Assembly (NCBI GenBank): GCA_025403435.1
Contig: JAJQZP010000048.1
Location: 517,011 to 581,010 of the forward strand
Reading direction: 5' to 3'
Length of the DNA stretch: 64,000 nucleotides
Origin: Artocarpus heterophyllus
Taxonomy: Eukaryota > Streptophyta > Magnoliopsida > Rosales > Moraceae
The notes beneath the pieces were generated by a model. That model ran no database searches. It was given only the letters and a program-made list of their open reading frames with translations, and had not been told where the DNA came from. This document shows, in pieces, positions 51,807 to 63,403 of the stretch. The position numbers and the translations under genes were made by a program. The first letter of the stretch is position 1; every line of letters begins with the position of its first letter.

Positions 51807-54796
51807 GTCGAAATCGTGCCGTTTATAATTATGTTTTTTACCAGAAAATAGCAAGGTTGTTTTCCTTTTTTCCTCCTCCTCCTCCAATTGTTGTCTTATG
51901 GCATTGTTTTTTCAGGCATGGTCGGCTATGTCATCCTAGTGATATTGACTAGGGATATAAATCCACCAAGTCTTTGCGTGACGTCTTGCTTCTAAATTTC
52001 CTCCCTAATCAGTCGGTAAATATCTCAATCGCACTTATGAACTTTTGGTTTGAGCTAGCATTATTGAATATTGCTACCTAATGACAAAGAATAAAGTTTC
52101 AATGGTTGAGAAAACTTGAGGGTTCTCTTTATAATTGGATAAAAGTGACACTATGGTTGGATTAGTATAAATAGCTTTTTGAGAAATCACCCAGGACCAA
52201 TCTCCAACTACTAGTCACAATACCGTATTTCATCATTGTTATCCGCTTGATAATGTTTTGTTACTCAGTATTCTTTTTCTTCAAATTTCCTTTTTCTTTT
52301 TATGGATAGGGTGGTATTTTAGAGTAAGAAGTGGTGAAAAAAATATCCGTAAATATCGTAAATATTCGTTTTTAGTCATTGATCAATGTAAGTCCCCGTC
52401 GAGACTCATGTTGATTAATAATTAAGAATGAAAGATGAGTTTCTTGCGTTCCTTGGCACAACCACGTTCCCGGGGTAGCATTGTTGCTTAAACTAAATTT
52501 CTACTTAATTGTAACAAAAATAGTACAAAGGAAAAAATAAATAAATAAAAGAAGAATAAGGAGATTATCCAATCTGGAACAGAATAATAGAAATACAAAC
52601 TATTAAAAAGGTTGAGAGAGACTGAGACCAAACCCCTAATCTGGGTGGGTGCAATTTGCCTGGCCTATCAATTATCTGATATAAAAAGACAACCATTTCT
52701 GGGTATTGGCTGGTGATTTTGACTCTCTAATTTCCTCCTTCCCTAATTGTCTCTTAAGTTTCAAAATTTGAGACGCCCTATTGGTTGGGCAATACTCAAT
52801 TAGGCAAGAGCAGTTGGTAGGTCAGATCCTGGCACACATTTTAAATGTCCACCTTAAATAATATAATAACTCTATGAAGCAAACACAAAGGCCAGTTATA
52901 ATGAACCCAAAATAAACAACTACTCATCTGTTTCATATTACAAGGTTGGAGAGAAATTGAATTCCTATGTCAGGGATAAACGTACAGAAAAAGAAAAATA
53001 CCAATCACTTCTCTTTTTCCTTTCTTTTCTTTTGCATTGTTTTCAGTTTAAGATTGAAGATGAAAATCAAAAGGGCATTTTCAGTTTGTCCAGCCTTGTT
53101 CTAGAAAAGAGCATGTTGCCTATTCCCATTTCCAATGAGGAAAATTCAGATCAAATTGCATAGTGACTAAGATCTCAAATCAAAGATGGATTCATCTTTT
53201 TTAGGGGACAGCGTATAAAGGGCATCATCTCTTTTGCACGAAGTCGCCTACAATCTTCCTACACAACCTTTCTACGGGGTTTTCCTTTTTCTTTTTTTTT
53301 TTCTTTAATTAATTTTTTAATATAATTTCAGAAAGTAATCAAAGGCAGGCCATAAAGAGTTGGTAGCTTTGGATGGGATGAACGGATGGCAACCCATGAA
53401 AAATGAAAATGAAAATTGGGGAACTGTTTTTATGTTTGGACAAATTTCTCTCTCTCTATCTCTCTCTCTCTCTCTTTTCCAATTTTGTACAGTTTAAAGT
53501 ATAAGGGGCTGAAAAGGAAAAAGAGAAGGAAAACCCAAATGTGGGGGCAGTTTGATTGACCATTAGGTAACCAATTTTTAGATGCCCACAAACACAAGAG
53601 GGCAAGCCATACTTGGTAATGAAAACTCTGCTGACCTTGCTTCTCAATATTATTCACCTCATAAATTGAATATAATTTAGCACCTTCAAAAGAAAAAAAA
53701 AGAAGAAATGGAATACAATTAAGGACAATTACATGCTAGGGTATGAATAAAAAAAACCTGAATATTTAACATACTTTGATAAAAATCAAACAGTTTTAAA
53801 CAATATCTATCTTTAGAGTTATTTTATTTTCTTACAACATGAAAGGATTTGCGAATGTTTTATTGAGGACTAAAATATTCAACCCAATATACGTTCTAGA
53901 GTTTCATAGCAATTAATTATATGGTATTTGGTATTTAACAAAATTAGTTTAAACTAAAACTTTTGGTTACTATAGTGTAAAATAAAAACGAGCTACAATA
54001 TAAAGCTTTCACATACTATAATTCAAACCAATACTCCTTTTGTTGGATAAAGTTAATCTTAGGCATAAGGTTTTATAGGGGAGATGTAATTGGTGAATGA
54101 TGCAGAACGAGTACATTCATACAAAAACAATAATGTGAAATATATTTGAATCTTGAAAGTAAGTGCTGAAAATTTTATTGATTTCAAAATAACTTAACAA
54201 AATGAACATAAATATAACATGTGTTGTACGGGGGAGAATAAGAAGAATTTTTTTGTGAAAAAAAAAAAGAAGAGGACAGAAATGGATGACGGCAAAAAGA
54301 ATAGGGAATGATCTGTCAACTCATATTAATTTGTTAATTCAATCAAATCTATTAAATATTATCACGTGATAACCCCTTTTAGGCTACTACGAAATGAAAG
54401 ATTTCACTGTTCATCAAAAGAAAGTTTTGTGGTAGAATGTGATGAAAAAGGTCCTTTCAAAAAAAAAAGAAAAGAAAATGAACAAAGGTGTGACACGAAT
54501 ATTAAATGTCATACCTAATGTGATATGTTTTTGTGACGAGAATTCCAAAGCACAAATATAATTGAGAACAAGCTTACATCTTTTGGGAGATACAAGAAAA
54601 AATTGGTATTGCAAGGAGTGGGGGTAAAAAAGATACTAAAGGGAAGAATAGTAAAAGAAGATGAAAAACCAAGTAGGAACATAAAAAGGTCATTACCCGT
54701 GGCAAAATAGAAGTCTAACTAAAGGATCGTTAAATTCAAGCTTGGCTGCAAGAAAGACAGAGAAATAGACTAGAAACCATGATGTACCAATTAATA

Positions 54797-54957
54797 ACTG
54801 GCTATTTGACAACGATTCTCACCACACACTCAGTTATAAACAGTGTAAAACTTTCACATACTACAGCAACAATAAAACAATTGCTACAGCGTAAAACTCT
54901 TACGTGCTACAATAAAAGTGGTTCTAACCAACGCTCCCATCACCATTCCAAAAACCC
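54797..54957 (-). mobile_element. TA-flanked MITE, copy D
   Basis: 161 bp flanked by TA (54795-54796 and 54958-54959), inverted relative to copies A-C. On the minus strand it starts GGGTTTTTGGAATGGTG and has GTTGGTTAGAACCACTTTTA, then two copies of the TGTAGYAYGTRARAGTTTTA phrase. Confidence 0.8.
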
Positions 54958-56054
54958 TAGATCACTTATATGAAGCATTTTAATGTTATTTTTTTTCTTT
55001 TTTTTTTTTAAGGTGAGAATTCAAAATCTGCTGCAAATAAGGGTTTTTTTTTTCTTTTTTCTTTTTTTTTTAAAAATGTGAGAATTCAAACTCTACACAA
55101 CAACGTAATAAAGTCAATATAGTATTACTATTAGGAATAGGTGTGACCATTTGCAACAAATTAATTTGCTTGATTTTGTTTCAACTAGGCTAAAAAAAAG
55201 TTGAGCATCAAGATCTTACACAATTTATCTTTATGCTAGTAGACAGAAGTTACACACAATTTGATAAATGCATCACCAATTCAAGAAAAATTGCTTTTTT
55301 CCTAAATAGAAAAGAAAAAAAAAAACGATTTGTATAAATTGTATTAATTCCACGAGACATCAAGAGCGAGATCTCCCTTAATATTTGAAACACAACAAAA
55401 ATCAAATAATCCCTATCCTCTCTCTCTCTCTCTCTCTCTTAATTCGTAGTTTTCATGTCTCGTCGCCCTCTCATTTCCAAGTTCAAATCCCAATAAGCCG
55501 ACGTTGCTTTCATGATTTTAGTGCAGCTATGAGCTACCTTCCCCAGATATATGTGTAACCATCATGCACCACCAAACCAATCCACATTTTCCATTTTTCT
55601 TTTTGTCAGATAAAAAACAAATCCCTATTTTATCTCCTTCTCCATAATAATAATAATAATAGAACTCTAAAAGAATCTCGTGGCATAACCTTCGTGGAAT
55701 TTTAAGTCTACATTATGCTTTAAAGCTCTTTAGAAAGATCAAAAAGTTTGATATGATACCAAAGTTGAAACACACCAAATAAGTCTAACCGACATTGCCA
55801 AAGGACAAGCACTGCCCTGTTCAACGCAACGAGGTCACATGTAGTGAGGACATCATGGTATACCTGTATTCCACTTGTTATTAACTAGCAAAAGGACGTG
55901 TGCTGTATCTTCTTCTGCCTTTATAGAGACTTCTTTTTTTCATGAATGAGCTTTTGTAATACATTATTGAACACTTTGTTTTGAGTGACTAATTTGGCCG
56001 CCATGTGGTCTGAGTTTTCTCTGAAAATTGGAACACCATTTTTTTTTTTACCCG
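54958..56054. other. Spacer, no gene seen
   Basis: Contains poly-T tracts (54988-55010, 55045-55072) and a (CT)11 run at 55418-55439. Nothing coding is recognised. Confidence 0.5.
55418..55439. repeat. CT microsatellite
   Basis: Eleven CT units. Confidence 0.95.
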
Positions 56055-58604
56055 CTAAGATGGGAATGTGTTTTTCGCATTCCGATCAAATGGTAAAGTT
56101 CTTTTCGTCCGCCTTCCGACTTGAAGAGCCAGCTCTGTGTCAATCTTGAGGGAGATGTCAAGAGCTTTCACAGAATCTGTTGGTGCTCCACTACAAAGAA
56201 AAAAGAGAAATATAGCTTAATATTGTAAATAATTAAAAGGGACCGGGAAAACACAGTTCAAAAATGCTTGTAAACTGATGCTAGTGACTTAATTCGAGCA
56301 AAAATCGATAGGAGAAGTTTTTGTTCAGATGGACCAAGTTTGAAACCATGGAGTTTTTACTTGTTACCATATTCAAGTAATGTGCGCTTTGCCTAACCAT
56401 ACCTACCCCATAAGTGCCATGCGTTTTTACCAATGCTACCATTCGGAGTTATGAAGCCCACGACATTTTACACTAGAACACTTCTTAGAGCTCTATGAAA
56501 AACAGATATTACAAGTAAAGGGAGGAATTTGGGGGAAGAAATTATTAAGTACTTTCATTTGCGTAGCTCCCTAATACATATGAAGGTGACACCAAAATGC
56601 AAGCCTCAGGTGCATAAACATGTCTTCCCAAATTTCTGAAAGAAAATGAGACACATTCCCTATCATGAAAAACTAGTGCATTTCCATAGTCACCATAATT
56701 AGCTGCTACGCAAAGCCCTGTGAAAAGTATTGAGCAATTGTTTTTAATTGTGACGCGTTCAGTTTCTATCCTCAGTTGTTGGTGACCGCCAGCCAGGTCG
56801 TGCTTCTCCCGCCTTGTCCGCAACCCCAATCCTACCCCTCTCCTCTTCTCCCATTTCGTCGTAGACAGCATAACATCTAAATCTCAAGGCCAGCAACAAA
56901 AAGTTAATAGAGTATCAACAACTTTGTGCACTATTTCCAGTGTAACATTGCCAGATGCCTGTCACCACAAAGCAGGAGGTAAACAAATAACAATATTAGA
57001 AACTATATGAATGCGACTAGTCTAGAATAATCTCATTGGATGATTGCAAGATAGATTCACTGGAAGATTGATAGATTTAGAAGGAAAACAAGCATTAGCG
57101 TTGGTTCCTGTCAGCCATATGTCGAAAAGTTTAGGCTACCTCAGTCTCAAGTCTCCCATTAATCAGTTTCACAGCTTCTTTAAGCATGGATTCGTCAACA
57201 CATCTCCATTTGGGAGTGGCCTAACCATATTATCCAACATTATTCTAGTCAACGAAGTCTTTGTTTGCGACGCATAATTTAACACCTCGTGTATTTCCTC
57301 TACAATCCTAGTTTCAACCTTGAATACAAAATAAAGTTTACAAACCCCGCGAGTAGATTCCGTGCTTGTGTCTTTGTGCATGCATAATTACATATACACA
57401 AACATAACCGCTACCATGCATACACAAACACACACAAGTTAGAAAGATGAGAAGAAAGCACAGAATTCAGGGGCACTTTTGCGAATACAGTGTTACAAAC
57501 AATGGTAGCATTGAACAGACATCAAGAAATTGTTCAACAACGCTTAGAAACCAAGACACATACACCATCGGCATTCAAGAGATGAACTGAATTATAAATA
57601 CCTTTGCTTCAAAGAAGCTTTGAAACTGAAACAGTTCTTCCTCTAGATACAATATTTGTGATGCCACCAGCATCTGATATGTGATTATCGTTTACTAGTT
57701 CCATATCAAATAGACCTATTCTATGATTTTGCCCTTCACCAATAAGAGCCTACAACATAGAAAGTTTCTCATAAAAACATAATGTTAAATCGCACAACAG
57801 TAGAACAACAAAGGAAGGAGATCACATAAAACTCCCATGAACCAGCAAGACGTAAACCTGGAGCTGTTTTCCTTGTCTCTAAGATGAGCGCAGGATGTGC
57901 TGCATAGGCCATTGCCTACAGGAAGAAAAAGCCTCGTAAATCTCTCCTTATCTCCAATGAAGTTTTTATACCGATATAAAGAATCAACATATACAGTTTG
58001 TCTCCCCAATAAGTTCAACAATGTTATACTGCCGCTCCAAACTCATCAATCCCATCATCCATGTTCAGGTTCAAAACTGGCCAATAATAGAATTTTAGCA
58101 AAACAAAAGTCCGAGAAAATTTCACAGATAAAAAAAGGTTTTAAATTCCATGAAGAGGCTATTGAAGCATAAAAAACCGTAAACTATATCCGATCATGAT
58201 AACCTTCCTTGACGTCAAAACTATAAAGCTTTTCTGATGGGAATTTAATCTGATGACCCATATTTTACATCTACAAACCATTCTCTATTATTGCCTGAGA
58301 AGAGTTATACATAGCCTAATTAGTAAAGTGTTTGGAAGGATGGTGGGAACCGTTGGTTAGAACCACTTTTACTGCAGCATGTAAGAGCTTTACACTATAG
58401 CGATTTTTTTTTATTGTTACTGTAGCATGTGAGAGCTTTACACTGTTTATAACGGAAAAAGTGGTGGGAAACCAAACACCTGGTAGATCTACTCAGAAAA
58501 ACAAACGAATGAAACAGTATTACCTTAGTCAGAGTTGCTTTTCCAAACATCCTCTGCATAAAATTTAAAGCTAGCCTTTCAGCTAGAATAATGTTGTACG
58601 CCAT
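56055..58604 (-). pseudogene. QPT: Quinolinate phosphoribosyltransferase (nadC/QPT) pseudogene with introns
   Basis: Successive segments match plant QPT in order. NIILAERLALNFMQRM (to 58524, donor GTAATA) is followed by [18 protein letters not shown] (57915 down to about 57828), then NHRIGLFDM and DNHISDAGGITN (57602-57749). Next come [19 protein letters not shown] (about 57210-57316), [17 protein letters not shown] (to about 57140), ASGNVTLEIVHKV (about 56935-56968) and [20 protein letters not shown] (about 56110-56185). Introns are kept, so this is a DNA-level duplicate, not a retrocopy. Damage: the N-terminal third is missing, frameshifts follow GGITN and the GDV of LPNGDV, an in-frame TGA lies near 57610, the donor after LRLAGSW seems lost, and the seventh segment diverges. 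A MITE (58326-58483) sits in an intron. The working enzyme makes nicotinate mononucleotide from quinolinate in plastids for NAD synthesis; this copy cannot. Confidence 0.88.
58326..58483 (+). mobile_element. TA-flanked MITE, copy C, inside the QPT pseudogene
   Basis: 158 bp flanked by TA (58324-58325 and 58484-58485). Ends AAGTGTTTGG and CCAAACACCTGG. Core has CTGCAGCATGTAAGAGCTTT and CTGTAGCATGTGAGAGCTTT as a direct pair. Very close to copies A and D. Confidence 0.87.
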
Positions 58605-59250
58605 TCATGTATACAATTTTGTAAAACTACCTTTCCAATGAAGTTTCAAAGGCTACCAAACATTTTTATTTCGAGTTTACCACAAGAAATCAGCCATCCA
58701 GATTCTTAAAATTGGGTCTAACAATGCTAATAACATTTTCAATTTGTTGGCATTGGTCCCCAATTTATATCGTTAATGAAATGAGTTTTAATTTTTAATG
58801 CCAGTGATCATATCTCATTTCACTTGTTAATAGATAAATAATTATCAATTATCTTTACTTTTATTCCTGGCAAAAAAATCTTTATTTTATTTCTGTTGTC
58901 AACTTTGCAAAGCTCAGGCTTAAGGTACATTGTGGGGATCTCTAAGTTGGCCATTGGGGAAAAAAAAAAAGTTGATGAAACTGTTAACGACGACAAAGGT
59001 GTGAGTGGTGGTAGTTGAAAGCGTTAACGGATCAAAACAAGGAAGGAAGAAATCTAACAAAATAGGTAGATAAGAAGTTGGTTTTTTTTTTTTTTTTTTG
59101 GGGCTAGAAGATTAGATTGTTTGGAAATTATTTTGAACTCATTTTTGTATTCAAACTAATTTGCCAAAAACAAGGTAGACAAGAGGGAGAGTGTTTGGCA
59201 TATAAGAGGTAGGTAAGATTTTTTTTTTTTTCCTCTAAGCTAGAAGAGTA

Positions 59251-59362
59251 AGGTGTTTAGCGAATAAGTTTGAACCTTTCTTTTATGTTCAAACATTGTA
59301 GCATTTATGAGCTTTACACTATGAATAGTTTACAAGTTTGAACTCATTTGTCAAACACAAGG
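59251..59362 (+). mobile_element. Short relative of the GGGTGTTTGG MITE family, copy I
   Basis: 112 bp flanked by TA (59249-59250 and 59363-59364). Ends AGGTGTTTAGCGAATAAG and TTTGTCAAACACAAGG. Only one core phrase (GTAGCATTTATGAGCTTTAC) remains, so it looks like a version lacking the internal duplication. Confidence 0.6.
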
Positions 59363-61323
59363 TAAATTTTATTCATTAGTTATCGAATTCTCTCGCTTTC
59401 CTTTTCTCTCTTTTTTGTGTTCTCCTTCACTTCTTTCACTCCCGCCTCTGAATTATAGTCTCTTTTGCAACTGATATCCCAATGAAGTTACAACCCCCAT
59501 CTATTTATAGAGTGGGAACCGTTAGAACGTAAATTTACTAAAAAAAGGAAAAAAAACTAGTAAGACGATTATGCGGAGGCAAACAAACAATAATACGGAG
59601 ACTTCAAACGGCAACAAAACAATCAGACTACAAGATCAGACAACAAAATGAAACGAGGAATGAATGCTTTTATATAAACTAGTTTTTTGGCATGTGCTAG
59701 TGTTTGTAACCATGTTGTTAATTTTACATTGAGATTAATTGTTTTGTGGTTAAATTTTGTGGTGGGTGTTAGTGGCTGTTTTCCTTTCTTTTAACATTCA
59801 ACTACTTTAATCGGTTTAAATCTTCTTGGAACAAAACAGAGTGGCGAAAACAAGTACAATTTCCTTTCCATCAGCACAAAACATGTACAAGGTGCAAGGC
59901 TTTCAGAAACAGTCAACCTCAAGAATCCACCCTACAAAAAGTCATAATGCTCCTCATCATAACTATACAGTACATGCGTCATGAAGATTTGCACTATGCC
60001 ATAATCCATCAAGTGAAGATTACCATTGTTAATTGCCATAAATTATATATGCATAAAACCAAAATCACATACATGAACAAGCCTACGATCTGATGCCCTA
60101 TATTTATCAATTCAACTGGCACCACTTCTAGACCAAATTTGTAAAATTTTGGAGTTATTAACCATTCAAAAACCTTAATTAAAGCTTGAAAAGCATCTAA
60201 CAAGAGGGTCAAGACATGCGTCCACCAAGAGATAAGCACTAAAAAAACCACTTTAACTTTCCTTTGACAACAGTCTACTCAAAATCCAATCTTTTAAAGT
60301 AAACAATTTCTTTTGTGATCAGATAGATAGCATCTACATGATTCTTTGATTTTTAACTAAGTACGACTCCTAATCTCAAAATAAAAATGTATGACATCGT
60401 TTATGCAGTGGGAACCAATCTTTGTTCAAAATGTCAAAAAAAAAAAAACAAAAAAACAAAAAACTGTGAACTTTACAGTATTTCAGGATCACTAAAACGC
60501 CTTCATCTTTCCGTGTGTTTTCAAAATTGACTATGTTTTTCGCTGTTTTCGCAATCACGAATGAAAGTAGGAAAAGAAAAGGCTCGAGAAGAAAAAGAGA
60601 AAGAGCATAGCATTTAAAGATCACCATCTCACTCCAAAAAGAGAGAGGAAGGGCGAGGTTTCTGCAGTATTAAGAGTTGTAGTCTGTTGCAGTTGGAAAA
60701 AATTTCACGATAATTTGTTTAAGAATAAAACAAACCAAGCTTACTAAGCTAAACAATAGCCATAGTATCAACAATCATGAAGTGAAAAAAGAATAAGCAT
60801 CACAAAATAAAAATTGAAAAGTTATAAGCACCACATAAACACTCTTTAGCAAATCAGAACAACTAAAAAAATCGCAGTTTAGTAAACAACAAACTCCAAG
60901 TTTTTCTATTATTTCTCAACTTTGGATTATATTCATTAATATGCTAAGGCCTCTACAAAATGATTGCAGAGAGATGATATGATCTAAGGCCTTTACTATG
61001 TTCTTTTTTTATGTACCTGGTAATTTGTGTTTATCCCACAAGGGCACATCAGACAATTACAAGAGAATATTCTATGAAAATGAAAGCTTAACTGGAATAG
61101 GTAATTTCCAAGAGGGCCAAGCCAAGAGGAAAGGAAGACATAGAAGAAGCTATGAGTTTGACACTTAGCAAGTTATCTGGTTGTAGTAACAGCTTGAAAT
61201 CGGTAAGCCATGGTGAGCTGTGAGCATGAACCATAGTTAGGCCTCTGTACTGTCTCTTAGTGCTGCAAAAAGCTGACAAACTAGAGTTAGGCCCTAACCA
61301 TTTTCTCCATTTTTTTTTTGAAA

Positions 61324-61329
61324 ATATAC

Positions 61330-61360
<31 letters not shown>

Positions 61361-61361
61361 T
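61324..61361. repeat. TA microsatellite
   Basis: TATACATATACA running into an uninterrupted (TA) run. Confidence 0.9.
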
Positions 61362-61888
61362 CCGATACATAATTTCAAGAACCAAGAAAGATACATAACA
61401 AACTAATCGTTTTATCCATCTTATTCAGAAGACATAAATAAAAGGAAGAAGAGCAAACAAAACAAGCACAAAACAACTATCAAAACAGGATTTTTTTTAG
61501 AAAAAGGGAAAATCCATATCCGATATATAGTTCCAAAAACACAGGTAAAATAAATAAATAAAAACTTAAAAAGGTAAAAGAGACAGTAAGAGGAAAAAAG
61601 AGAGAAAATCTTCAGCAAAAACAAGAAAGAAGATTTCAAATAAAATAAAAAAAGAATCAGAGTGATAAACCAAAAGAGCAAGGCAATTAACAAACGATGA
61701 AAAGAGCAATCAATCATAAACGACAATTGAGGCAATTGAGTTGCCGAAAAAAAAACTGAAAAACGACAAGAATACCATAAACGACAACGAAACTCGAAAA
61801 TTTTTTAAACCATGCATTGACTTGTTCTACTCTGCCTTACAAAAAGTATAGCCCCAACAGACAACACTGAAAAAGTTCCCTCACCAAC

Positions 61889-63403
61889 CTAGTGGACGTG
61901 ATCATGCTGCCATAAAATCTCAAAAGAGCCAGCCTCAGCGCCCACCTCGCCAACCTCCAAGCGATACACCATCCGTGCTGGGCAGCCCCTTACGCTGCAG
62001 CGGTAGGTGATCCTGCACACAATAATTTCACATGTCTTAGAAGTAAGAAGAAACCAAGAAGTATGAGAAAGAAAGAAAGGAATATAGCATGAACAAAGAT
62101 TTCCAAAGTTTTTTGATAAAATTTATAAATCCACTACATAAATTTAACCATAAATCCACAAAAGAATCAGCAGGTTAAGAGCAATTACCTTGATTGATGT
62201 CCATTTAAGGGAACACAGAATACCTAGATGAGCGGAAAGAAGATGCAGGAACTTTTTTCTTTGTTTTGAAAACAGTGTGTGCTTTATAGGGTGTGCCTTA
62301 CATGGCAAAAGAAAAAAAAGCAACCAGCCAAGTACTTCATACGTGTTGGAGTAACTGACAACCGTTTTGGGTTTAAAGAGGTGTCGTTTTTGTATTGTCT
62401 AGATGGCACGGCAATATTAGATTAGTTGCTATTTAGGACAGATGTCAATTAAGGAACTATTCTCTGATATTTCTCTTAAGCTGACTCGGAGTATAAATAC
62501 TCGAGTAAGCCTTGTATATCGAATTAGACAATTTTTCAGAGTCTAGATTCTTAGAGTGAGAAAGAAGGCTTGCCATTGTGACCTAGAGAGAGAATGTTGA
62601 GAGCCTGGTGTGGTGTGATTCTTGGAGAGGAATAAAACAGGAAGCCATTAGAGGGTGTAATTTTCTCGTTGATTAAGATAGTGCAATACAAAACGCTCTA
62701 TTGAGGTTTTGTTCTGAATTCATCTTTCTTGCTACAATTCTCGTTCTTGGTGTGCATACTGTTTCTGAAAGTAGTTCAGAGGGTCTTGAATCTGTAGATT
62801 AAAGCGTTTCTTGGTGCTAAAGTTCAACAATACACATGAAGAAAAGGCACGCTTTTGAAGGTGAAAACGACCATTTTTGGCTGATCGAAAGCCACCAGCC
62901 AAGCACTTCATACACATGTTTTATAGTTCCTTAGATATAAGCAATAACATATAATAGATATTATATATTATTTACCATGTCACAAGATTAACTGTTGCAG
63001 TGGAACGATACTCCCATACGTGAGGGCCTTCGCCGTCACCACCGTGCTCCTCCTCTTCCCCTTGCTCCTCGTCCTCGTCCTCGTCCCCCTCCTCCTCCTC
63101 GTTTTCCTCCTCACCAGCACCACCGTTGATGTCGCCTGCTTCCTCTCCATTTACATTGCCGGCGATTCCAGCATTAACATTGTTTTCGTCATTCGCCCCT
63201 TCTTCATTGTCATCATCAGAAACGTCTCCATTGTCCAGGTCCTTTTCTTTAAAAGGAATCAATTCCCCGGGTATTACCTTAGCAGAAGTAAACTCGAGCT
63301 CGAGTGTGACACCAAGTGTGATCTCTTCCATCGAAGCAATTGCAAAGACCTCGAGGAGAGAAGCTAAGTCTGAATCTATGTCATGGTACAGAGAGAACAA
63401 CAT
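61889..63403 (-). CDS. Acidic protein ending in a WRKY/FLYWCH-like zinc finger
   Basis: Two exons on the minus strand: 62976-63403 and 61889-62012, joined phase 2 at a TGG codon across a GT-AG intron, giving 183 codons from the ATG at 63403. An internal ATG at 63331 (MEEITLG) would give 159, and I cannot decide between them. The middle is a Glu/Asp/Gly/Asn tract (EENEEEEGDEDEDEEQGEEEE). The C-terminal 60 residues read HVWEYRSTATVNLVTW then ITYRCSVRGCPARMVYRLE, and close with WQHDHVH. This gives Cys-x4-Cys-x25-His-x-His, and YRCSVRGCPAR is strongly like a WRKY finger, but no WRKYGQK is present. FLYWCH-type fingers are an alternative. DNA binding in the nucleus is possible but unproven. A solo LTR lies in the intron and a minisatellite just upstream. 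The start and any further 5' exon beyond the window are uncertain. Confidence 0.65.
62315..62920. repeat. Short direct repeat around the solo LTR
   Basis: AACCAGCCAAGTACTTCATA (about 62320-62340) recurs as CACCAGCCAAGCACTTCATA (about 62892-62911). It was probably a pre-existing local duplication of about 80 bp into which the LTR inserted, because the 5-bp target repeat lies inside it. Confidence 0.7.
62344..62829 (+). mobile_element. Solo copia-type LTR in the zinc-finger gene intron
   Basis: 486 bp beginning TGTTGGA and ending TTCAACA (imperfect inverted ends), flanked by ATACG (62339-62343) and ATACA (62830-62834), a 5-bp duplication with one difference. Inside are a TATA box (GTATAAATAC, about 62491-62500), a CTATTTAGGACAGATGTCAA phrase and CTTTCTTGCTACAATTCTCG near the end, all typical of copia LTRs. 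No internal retroelement sequence follows. Its transcription would run antisense to the host gene. Confidence 0.72.

Larger units (their letters stand above)
48246..54796. other. Long gene-poor spacer
   Basis: AT-rich with many homopolymer runs. Three short tandem duplications (50529-50604, about 51010-51128, 51695-51806) and a CT microsatellite at 53449-53476 are the only structures I can support. A diverged MITE relative may lie at about 53930-54050 (TTACTATAGTGTAAAATA, GAAAGCTTTATATTG inverted). No gene-like frame. Confidence 0.5.
58605..61888. other. Spacer between the QPT pseudogene and the zinc-finger gene
   Basis: AT-rich with poly-T (59078-59099, 59219-59231), one short MITE relative (59251-59362) and a TA microsatellite (61324-61361). 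No QPT N-terminal exon was found here. Short frames (for example 60009-60251, 61421-61735, minus) match nothing I know; part of this may be 3' UTR of the gene ending at 61889. Confidence 0.5.

Noticed and set aside
55470..55500. tRNA B-box-like GTTCAAATCC, possible SINE
   Set aside because: No A box at proper distance, no cloverleaf and no poly-A or target duplication.
56545..56871. 108-codon minus frame between the last two QPT segments
   Set aside because: Lies in the pseudogene intron; does not match QPT or any family I know, and no splice signals support it.
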